Assembly: GCA_030698645.1 (NCBI GenBank)
Contig: JAUYMV010000242.1
Location: 1-9,076, forward strand
Direction of reading: 5' to 3'
From: Mesorhizobium sp.
GTDB lineage: Bacteria > Pseudomonadota > Alphaproteobacteria > Rhizobiales > Rhizobiaceae
DNA: 9,076 nt
This document shows, one piece after another, positions 1 through 4,393 of this stretch. The notes below the pieces were generated by a model. That model was given only the letters and a program-made list of their open reading frames with translations. It did not search any database and had not been told where the DNA came from. The position numbers were made by a program, and so were the translations under genes. Every line of letters starts with the position of its first letter. Within the stretch, counting starts at the first letter, position 1.

Positions 1-5
1 GATTG

Positions 6-18
6 AAACGGGCCGTTT
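6..18. other. Small inverted repeat at left edge
   Basis: AAACGG and CCGTTT are separated by a single G, followed by T and CC. The centre is too tight for a stable hairpin, so a protein-binding dyad or the worn end of an upstream terminator are both possible. It lies about 70 bp before the first gene. Chance occurrence is also plausible. Confidence 0.15.
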
Positions 19-73
19 TCCTCCACCCTGTCGCAGAGATGTCATCGACGTGCCCAATGAGCATCGGGAAAGC

Positions 74-79
74 GAGGGA
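74..79 (+). promoter_or_regulatory. Ribosome binding site deciding a TTG start
   Basis: GAGGGA lies 6 nt before the TTG at 86-88. The in-frame GTG at 50 has only a weak GAGA about 10 nt upstream. This is the main reason for starting the flavin-binding protein at 86. Confidence 0.5.
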
Positions 80-85
80 CATTCC

Positions 86-697
86 TTGAGCAGCATCACG
101 TCAATCGAGCAACTCGAGGCGCTCTACGGCCTGCCCGGCGAGACTTCGCTGGTCAAGGAACTCGACCACATCATTCCCGAATATGCGGCTTTCATCGCGG
201 CCTCGCCCTTCGTGGCACTGGCGACGTCGGGACCGGAAGGTCTCGACTGCTCGCCGCGCGGCGATCTGGCCGGCTTCGTGCGCCTCAAGGACGAGCGAAC
301 CCTGCTGATGCCGGACCGACGCGGCAACAACCGCGCCGACAGCCTGAAAAACATTCTACGCGATCCGCGCGTCGGGCTGCTGTTTCTTGTGCCGGGTTCC
401 GGGACGACGCTGCGCGTCAATGGACGCGCGCAGATTTCGATCGAAGCGGATCTGTGCCAATCCTTCGCGATGGAAGGCAAGCCGGCGCGTTCGGTGACGG
501 TGATCGCGGTCGAGGCGGTCTACTTCCAGTGCGCCCGCGCGATCCACCGCGCCGATCTCTGGAATTCGGAGAAACACGCCGATCCAGGATCGCTGCCGAC
601 GCCTGGACAGATGCTGGCCGTCACCAGCCGGCACGCGATCGACGGAAAGCGCTACGATGCGGAATGGCCGGAGCGCGCGAAGACCTCGATGTGGTGA
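86..697 (+). CDS. Pyridoxamine 5'-phosphate oxidase-like FMN-binding protein
   Basis: Predicted cytoplasmic flavin-binding split-barrel protein of the PPOX superfamily, resembling the subgroup known as the DR2398 or MSMEG_1061 type. From the TTG start it is 203 aa and opens with SSITSIEQLEALYG, as such proteins usually do; a GTG at 50 would add 12 residues. Visible subgroup signatures (numbered from TTG) are CSPRGD (about 55-60), the basic stretch PDRRGNNRADSLKNIL (about 76-91), LRVNG (about 109-113) and a C-terminal FQCARAIHRADLW (about 147-159). The basic stretch and LRVNG belong to the expected FMN phosphate-binding surface. There is no signal peptide or membrane segment. Substrate is unknown: family members reduce or oxidise varied small molecules, and true PNP oxidase (PdxH) is unlikely because its substrate motifs are not evident. 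The gene converges on a MarR repressor 9 bp away. Family call is firm, reaction is not. Confidence 0.88.
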   Translation: MSSITSIEQLEALYGLPGETSLVKELDHIIPEYAAFIAASPFVALATSGPEGLDCSPRGDLAGFVRLKDERTLLMPDRRGNNRADSLKNILRDPRVGLLFLVPGSGTTLRVNGRAQISIEADLCQSFAMEGKPARSVTVIAVEAVYFQCARAIHRADLWNSEKHADPGSLPTPGQMLAVTSRHAIDGKRYDAEWPERAKTSMW

Positions 698-710
698 GCC
701 GGTGGCTCAC
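694..710. terminator. Hairpin shared by two convergent stop codons
   Basis: GTGAGCC (694-700), loop GGT, GGCTCAC (704-710) form a perfect 7-bp stem. The TGA of the flavin-binding gene (695-697) lies in one arm and the reverse-strand TGA of the MarR gene (707-709) in the other. Neither side has a T tract, so intrinsic termination would be weak. It could act as a bidirectional transcript-end structure. Confidence 0.4.
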
Positions 711-1159
711 GCCTCCTTCAGCATCTCCGAGATGCGGCGCATCTGGTCGCCCAGCGCATCGCATTGCGCCGGCGAACTGTTCGCCATCACCGTGTCGATC
801 AGTTCCGTGTAGACCTTCAGCGCCTTGAGAAGCACATCCTCGCCGTCCTCGGTCAAATAGAGACGCAGTACCCGCTTGTCCTTGGCGTCGCCCTCGCGCC
901 GCAGCAGGCCCTGTCTCTCGAGTTGCGGCAGCAGCATCGTGATGTTGGAGCGTCCGACGAGCAGCTTTCGCGCCACGTCGTGCTGCGACATGCCGGGGTG
1001 GCGGTAGAGATTCATCAGCACATCGAGCTGGCCGATCTTGAGGTCGAACGGCTGCAGCGCCTTGGTCAGCGCGCGCACGATCGCCTTCTCGGCCTGGACC
1101 ACGGCGATCCAGTTCTTGAAGCGCGGATTGTCCCACGGGAGGTCTTGCTTTTTGTTCAT
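707..1159 (-). CDS. MarR-family transcriptional regulator
   Basis: 150-aa dimeric winged-helix DNA-binding protein of typical MarR length. The N-terminal helix (about 14-35) would form the dimer interface with the C-terminal helices (about 105-148). The helix-turn-helix covers MSQHDVARKLLVGRSNITML (57-76) and the following recognition region to about 86. The wing carries the diagnostic D-x-R (Asp94, Arg96) followed by LRLYLT. It has one cysteine (Cys133). The gene is divergent from an alpha/beta hydrolase, and a palindrome (1154-1167) overlaps its own start codon, so autorepression and repression of the hydrolase are likely. No clear ribosome site precedes the ATG, so its message may have a very short leader. 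The ligand cannot be read from the sequence; for MarR proteins it is commonly a small, often aromatic, compound related to the neighbouring enzyme. Confidence 0.93.
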   Translation of the reverse strand: MNKKQDLPWDNPRFKNWIAVVQAEKAIVRALTKALQPFDLKIGQLDVLMNLYRHPGMSQHDVARKLLVGRSNITMLLPQLERQGLLRREGDAKDKRVLRLYLTEDGEDVLLKALKVYTELIDTVMANSSPAQCDALGDQMRRISEMLKEA

Positions 1160-1173
1160 GCTTGAACGATACT
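1145..1173 (+). promoter_or_regulatory. Candidate promoter of the hydrolase gene
   Basis: TTGCTT (1145-1150) and GATACT (1168-1173) are 17 bp apart, matching the -35 and -10 consensus at 3 and 4 of 6 positions. Operator 1 fills the spacer and operator 2 would cover the transcription start region, a classical repression layout. The boxes themselves are weak. Confidence 0.3.
1154..1167. promoter_or_regulatory. Probable MarR operator, site 1
   Basis: GTTCATGCTTGAAC is an inverted repeat GTTCA-N4-TGAAC overlapping the start codon of the MarR gene (CAT at 1157-1159 on this strand). Binding here would block initiation of the repressor's own transcript and cover the spacer of the candidate hydrolase promoter. 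Assignment to this MarR protein is inference from position and symmetry. Confidence 0.65.
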
Positions 1174-1187
1174 GTTCATGGTTGAAC
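1174..1187. promoter_or_regulatory. Probable MarR operator, site 2
   Basis: GTTCATGGTTGAAC repeats site 1 with one base changed, exactly 20 bp downstream. The enclosing 20-bp units (1151-1170 and 1171-1190) agree at 16 of 20 positions. Two helical turns of spacing would place two dimers on the same DNA face. Confidence 0.65.
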
Positions 1188-1195
1188 CATTCTTC

Positions 1196-1200
1196 TGGAG
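1196..1200 (+). promoter_or_regulatory. Ribosome binding site deciding the hydrolase start
   Basis: TGGAG ends 7 nt before the ATG at 1208. The in-frame ATG at 1178 lies inside operator 2 and has no ribosome site, so 1208 is preferred. Confidence 0.55.
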
Positions 1201-1207
1201 TGTCACT

Positions 1208-2143
1208 ATGACATCATTGAGGCTGAACGTCATCCGCGGCACGTTCCGGACGATGGATCCGATCGCGCCAAGACTCGCTGGCCGTATAGCATTTGAGCTG
1301 TTTTGCCGAACCGCCAATCCGGCGGCGCCCTCGAAGGCCGAATCGCGCGTGCTCGAGAGCGCCGCGGGTTTCATGGACGAGGCGCGCCACCATCGCCTCA
1401 CTGTCGGCCCCAACTGCATTGCCGCCCACGAGTTCCGCCCGGCATCCGGCCGCTGGTCGCGCACGGTGCTTGTCATCCATGGCTGGCGCTCGCGCACCGA
1501 GCACATGCGCGCGATCGTCGACGGTTTTCGTAACGCAGGCGCACGTGTCATCGCGCTCGATCTGCCGGGACACGGCCGGTCGACCGGCCGCCGGCTCAAC
1601 ATGGCAAATGCGGTCGCGTCGGCGCGCGCCGCCGATGATTGGTTCGGGCCCTTCGAGGCGATCGTCGGCCACTCGTTCGGTGGGGCGGTTGCGGTCAATG
1701 CCGGCGTCGGCTCGGTGCGAGGCGTCGATCCGGTTCGCACGCAGCGTCTGGTGCTGATTGCGGCGCCGAGTTCCATGCCCATGATGTTCGAGGATTTTGG
1801 CCGCTTCCTCAATCTCGGCCCGCGCACGCAGATGGCCATCGCTTCGCATGTCGAACGCGTCGCCGGACATCCGCTGGAGAGCTTCGTCGGCCAGATCCAG
1901 CTTGCCGAGACGCCGATCGAAACGCTCGTGCTGCATGCCGCGGACGACAAGGAGGTTTCCACCGAGCACGCGCTCGGTTTTGCCCGCGCCGGCGACCATG
2001 TGCGGCTCGCATGGGTCAATGGGCTTGGCCACCGCCGCGTTCTCGGCGATCCCTCCGTCGTCGTGCAGGCAGTGGATTTCGCGCTGCGCGACGAAGCGGT
2101 CGACGTTCCGGCAAGGACTCGTCCAGTTCGCCAGAAAGGCTGA
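1208..2143 (+). CDS. Alpha/beta hydrolase
   Basis: 311-aa alpha/beta-hydrolase-fold enzyme, probably a cytoplasmic esterase or related hydrolase. The complete catalytic set is visible. HGW (91-93) provides the oxyanion-hole loop, LDLPGHGRS (118-125) follows strand 4, and Ser156 in GHSFGG is the nucleophilic elbow. The acid is Asp246 or Asp247 in LHAADD, and His275 in GLGHRR completes the triad. The first 60 or so residues precede the fold and are not recognised. No signal peptide is apparent. The gene is divergent from the MarR gene and shares its operators, so its expression probably responds to the MarR ligand, possibly its own substrate or product. It converges on an L,D-transpeptidase with 35 bp between stops. 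Substrate cannot be assigned; lysophospholipase-like or carboxylesterase activity is possible. Confidence 0.92.
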   Translation: MTSLRLNVIRGTFRTMDPIAPRLAGRIAFELFCRTANPAAPSKAESRVLESAAGFMDEARHHRLTVGPNCIAAHEFRPASGRWSRTVLVIHGWRSRTEHMRAIVDGFRNAGARVIALDLPGHGRSTGRRLNMANAVASARAADDWFGPFEAIVGHSFGGAVAVNAGVGSVRGVDPVRTQRLVLIAAPSSMPMMFEDFGRFLNLGPRTQMAIASHVERVAGHPLESFVGQIQLAETPIETLVLHAADDKEVSTEHALGFARAGDHVRLAWVNGLGHRRVLGDPSVVVQAVDFALRDEAVDVPARTRPVRQKG

Positions 2144-2183
2144 CCGCCACCCGGGATGGATGCGCAGCGGCCGGGCGATCAGC
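2139..2183. terminator. Long dyad spanning two convergent stop codons
   Basis: Bases 2139-2148 pair with 2174-2183 over 10 positions with one C-A mismatch, around a 25-nt loop. The hydrolase TGA (2141-2143) and the transpeptidase stop (2179-2181, reverse strand) lie opposite each other in the stem. There is no T tract. Three of the base pairs follow automatically from facing TGA codons; the remaining ones are the actual evidence. A weak bidirectional terminator is possible. Confidence 0.3.
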
Positions 2184-2793
2184 GGACAACCACCACCTTG
2201 GTGCCGACGCCGGCCTGTTCGTAGAGATGCTGGACGTCCTCGTTGGCCATGCGGATGCATCCCGACGACATCGCCTGGCCGATCGTCCAAGGCTGGTTGG
2301 TGCCGTGGATTCGGTAAATCGTCGAGCCGATATAGAGTGCGCGTGCGCCAAGCGGATTGTTCGGACCACCGGGCATGTAGGCCGGCAGTATGCGGCCCTT
2401 CGCGGCCTCGCGCCGGATCATCGTCGCCGGCGGCGTCCAGCCCGGCCACTCCGCCTTGCGCGTCACGCTGTGAGTGCCCGACCAGGTGAATCCGTCACGT
2501 CCGACGCCGACGCCATATCTGATCGCCTTGCCATTTCCGAGCGTGTAGTAGAGCCGCCGCTCGGTGGTGTTCACGATGATGGTGCCGGCGCCATGCGCGC
2601 CATCGAAACGCACCGTCTCGCGCGGGATCGGCGACTTGTCGGAGCGGTAGTATCGCGGCGAGCTGCGGTTCAGATTGTCGCGTGTGGTGAGCTGCTTGTT
2701 GACCGGGTCGTAGGCCCAGTTGGTTTCGGCGCGCGCCGCGGACGTGCAGAACGCCGCCGCCAGAACAATTGCCGCCAACAGTCTCGATACCAT
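2179..2793 (-). CDS. Exported L,D-transpeptidase (YkuD/ErfK type), short form
   Basis: 204-aa periplasmic enzyme predicted to make 3-3 cross-links in peptidoglycan or to attach proteins to it. Residues 1-22 form a signal peptide (Arg4, hydrophobic 5-17, cleavage after ARA before Glu23). The YkuD domain spans about 70-204. Its catalytic block is IHGTN (162-166) followed by SSGCIRMANED (176-186), with Cys179 the nucleophile and His163 the upstream histidine. The residue two before the cysteine is Ser177, where many YkuD proteins have His (SHGC); the SSGC variant is, to my knowledge, common in rhizobial homologues, so activity is still expected. GGGAGG lies 5 nt before the ATG. The gene is alone on its strand with its own promoter upstream (2823-2850). 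It has no peptidoglycan-binding or LysM domain, unlike the larger transpeptidase at 4394. Confidence 0.93.
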   Translation of the reverse strand: MVSRLLAAIVLAAAFCTSAARAETNWAYDPVNKQLTTRDNLNRSSPRYYRSDKSPIPRETVRFDGAHGAGTIIVNTTERRLYYTLGNGKAIRYGVGVGRDGFTWSGTHSVTRKAEWPGWTPPATMIRREAAKGRILPAYMPGGPNNPLGARALYIGSTIYRIHGTNQPWTIGQAMSSGCIRMANEDVQHLYEQAGVGTKVVVVR

Positions 2794-2822
2794 GTCCGCC
2801 TCCCGCCTTGTTCGCCGACAGG

Positions 2823-2850
2823 ATCATCCGTGTTCGCGCGCGCCTGTCAA
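2823..2850 (-). promoter_or_regulatory. Sigma-70-type promoter of the short transpeptidase
   Basis: On the reverse strand a perfect TTGACA (2845-2850) is followed, after 16 nt, by GATGAT (2823-2828), a 4 of 6 match to TATAAT. The start point would fall near 2816, giving a leader of about 20 nt that contains the GGGAGG ribosome site. The perfect -35 makes this the most convincing promoter in the window. Confidence 0.5.
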
Positions 2851-2872
2851 CATGCGCGACGACTGGTAACGT

Positions 2873-2928
2873 AAAGGTTAGCGCACAGGCCGAAGGCTCA
2901 GCGCAATGCGCAAGTGCCTGAAACCTTT
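2873..2928. repeat. Nested inverted repeat upstream of the transpeptidase promoter
   Basis: AAAGGTT (2873-2879) pairs with AACCTTT (2922-2928). Inside it CAGGC (2886-2890) pairs with GCCTG (2916-2920), and GCGC-AAT-GCGC (2901-2911) sits in the loop. The outer arm is 22 bp upstream of the -35 box. It could be an operator, a structured RNA end, or chance. Confidence 0.25.
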
Positions 2929-2983
2929 CGCTCAACACCCCGTTAACGTCATGCTCAGCGCCTGTCCCTCGAAGCTTGGGAGT

Positions 2984-3204
2984 AGCCTCATGGAGAACGA
3001 CCGCACGCAACAGCAGGTTGCCGGATACGGCGATGGGCGCGACGGCAATCGGCAGCAACAGGGTGACGACGTCTTGCGTCCGTCGCGACGCGCAAAGCGC
3101 CGTCCGGACCGCCAGGACCAGCAACCCGATCGCATTCCACAATGGCAAAGCTGCGCCGAAAGCATTCCGGATGGCGACCGTGTTGGGCGCTAGTTGCTGA
3201 GCCG
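2984..3204 (-). pseudogene. Possible remnant of a membrane-protein gene
   Basis: One reverse-strand frame reads as protein: an LAPNTVAIRNAFGAALPLWN stretch, a hydrophobic GLLVLAVRTAL segment, then VTLLLPIAVAPIAVSGNLLL and a short tail. Between about 2990 and 3190 its third codon positions are mostly G or C, as in the accepted genes, and this bias fades on both sides. There is no credible start codon with a ribosome site, and the frame simply runs on into the transpeptidase in the wrong phase. I do not recognise the family. It may be a decayed or truncated two-helix fragment, or a composition artefact. Confidence 0.2.
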
Positions 3205-3219
3205 TCCACCGGAAGCCAA

Positions 3220-3245
3220 GGCCGCCCGGCGCAAGCCGGGCGGCC
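3220..3245 (+). terminator. Strong GC hairpin with GCAA tetraloop
   Basis: Bases 3220-3230 pair perfectly with 3235-3245 (11 bp, all G-C) around GCAA, a stable GNRA-type loop, followed by CTTTG. It resembles an intrinsic terminator with a short T run in the forward direction, yet no intact forward gene lies upstream within the gap. It may insulate the BASS transporter from upstream transcription or belong to a lost gene. Confidence 0.45.
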
Positions 3246-3326
3246 GCTTTGTATCCGCGGTCCTGTTCCCGTCGGGCCTCCGGCCTGCTAGAACGCGGCC
3301 GGGGATTGGGGGGGAGACGAAAGCCG

Positions 3327-4244
3327 ATGCTGCCGCTCGATGAGGTTGCGCTGAATTTCAATCCGGCGAGCCTGGCGATCCTGAACGCCATTCTCGCAGT
3401 CGTGATGTTTGGGGTGGCGCTGGATCTCACCATAGTCGACTTTACGCGGCTGCTCCACGCGAAGCGGGCCTTCTTCGTCGGGTTTCTCGCTCAGTTCATC
3501 TACATGCCGGCGGCGACCTACCTGCTGATCCTCATTTTGCAGCCGCAGCCGAGCATCGCGCTCGGCATGATACTGGTCGCGGCTTGTCCGGGCGGCAACA
3601 TTTCCAACTTCGTCGCCGCGCGGGCCAACGGCAATGTCGCCTTGTCGGTCAGCCTGTCGGCAATGACCACGCTCATCGCGATCGTCATGACGCCGGTCAA
3701 CATCACCTTCTATGGACGCCTCTACGAACCGGCCGCCGGGCTGCTGCGCGACATTGCCGTCGATCCCTGGCAGATGGCGATGGCGGTCGCGGTCATGCTG
3801 GCCGTCCCGCTCGCGCTCGGCATGCTGGTGCGGGCACGCGCTCCGGCGCTGGCCGCGCGGCTGCGCCGGCCGATGCAGATCGTCTCGCTGGCGGTGTTCG
3901 CGCTGTTCATCGCAGCCGCGCTCGCCGCCAACTGGCACTACTTCGTCTCCTATGTCGGCGCCGTCTTCTTCGTGGTCCTGCTGCACAACGCGGTCGGGCT
4001 TGCCGGCGGCTACGGGCTGGCCTGGGCAGCAAGGCTGGACGAGCCCGACCGCAGGTCGATCGCCATCGAGGCCGGGATGCAGAACACCGGCTTCGGCCTG
4101 GTCCTGATCTTCAACTTCTTCAACGGGCTCGGAGGCATGGCGATCATCGCCGCCTGGTGGGGCGTATGGCATCTGGTCAGCGGCATCGCCGTCGCGGCGT
4201 GGTTCCGCGGCCGCGACCGCAGTCCGGCGCCAAGCCTTGCCTGA
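3327..4244 (+). CDS. Bile acid:sodium symporter family (BASS) transporter
   Basis: 305-aa inner-membrane secondary transporter of the BASS/SBF family, the usual length. Eight to ten hydrophobic segments run through it, starting at about 15-37. Family signatures are ACPGGNISN (86-94) in the first crossing region and EAGMQNTGFG (248-257) in the second. Glu248 and Gln252 have the E-x3-Q spacing known to bind sodium in bacterial ASBT homologues. Substrate is not readable: relatives move bile acids, pantoate, pyruvate, other organic anions or steroids with sodium. The ATG at 3327 follows a GGGGAGA ribosome site about 9 nt upstream; an in-frame TTG at 3249 would place a terminator-like hairpin just before the start and add an arginine-rich, non-family N-terminus. 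The gene appears monocistronic, with a 149-bp gap before the next. Confidence 0.92.
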   Translation: MLPLDEVALNFNPASLAILNAILAVVMFGVALDLTIVDFTRLLHAKRAFFVGFLAQFIYMPAATYLLILILQPQPSIALGMILVAACPGGNISNFVAARANGNVALSVSLSAMTTLIAIVMTPVNITFYGRLYEPAAGLLRDIAVDPWQMAMAVAVMLAVPLALGMLVRARAPALAARLRRPMQIVSLAVFALFIAAALAANWHYFVSYVGAVFFVVLLHNAVGLAGGYGLAWAARLDEPDRRSIAIEAGMQNTGFGLVLIFNFFNGLGGMAIIAAWWGVWHLVSGIAVAAWFRGRDRSPAPSLA

Positions 4245-4290
4245 TCGGAGCGTTCACGTTTCATTGACCAGGCCGACAGCCGACTAAAAC

Positions 4291-4306
4291 GCTTCGCCAA
4301 CGAAGC
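4291..4306. terminator. Small hairpin between transporter and transpeptidase
   Basis: GCTTCG-CCAA-CGAAGC is a perfect 6-bp stem with a 4-nt loop, 46 nt after the transporter stop. In the forward direction no T tract follows; in the reverse direction it is followed by GTTTTAG, which looks more like an intrinsic terminator although no reverse-strand gene ends here. Confidence 0.25.
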
Positions 4307-4321
4307 CTGAATCACTATAGT
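4293..4321 (+). promoter_or_regulatory. Candidate promoter of the large transpeptidase
   Basis: TATAGT (4316-4321), a 5 of 6 match to the -10 consensus, lies 17 bp after TTCGCC (4293-4298), a weak 3 of 6 -35. The -10 is inside a perfect 10-bp palindrome, CACTATAGTG (4313-4322). The -35 overlaps the small hairpin, so the two calls compete. Confidence 0.35.
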
Positions 4322-4393
4322 GCCGCCATACAAGCGCCACGCGATCCGCTGAAATGGGGACGGGCGTGGGTGGTGTCGGGCGGAATTCGGGCG

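Larger units (their letters stand above)
2794..3326. other. 533-bp intergenic region without an accepted gene
   Basis: It holds, left to right, the reverse-strand promoter of the short transpeptidase, a nested dyad (2873-2928), a possible decayed membrane-protein fragment on the reverse strand (about 2984-3204), a strong GC hairpin (3220-3245), and the leader of the BASS transporter. That leader has a possible extended -10, TGCTAGAAC at 3286-3294, with no convincing -35. Short ORFs on both strands here lack ribosome sites and protein-like composition. Confidence 0.6.

Noticed and set aside
1214..2449. Reverse-strand open frame spanning the hydrolase and part of the short transpeptidase
   Set aside because: It crosses two well-supported genes and has no ribosome site or domain.
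2906..3193. Forward 95-codon ORF in the large gap
   Set aside because: Composition is Gln/Arg/Asp-rich and unlike a folded protein, no ribosome site precedes it, and it is antisense to the more protein-like reverse frame.
3249..3326. TTG-initiated extension of the BASS transporter
   Set aside because: It begins right after a terminator-like hairpin, adds an arginine-rich segment absent from the family, and lacks a ribosome site; ATG 3327 has one.
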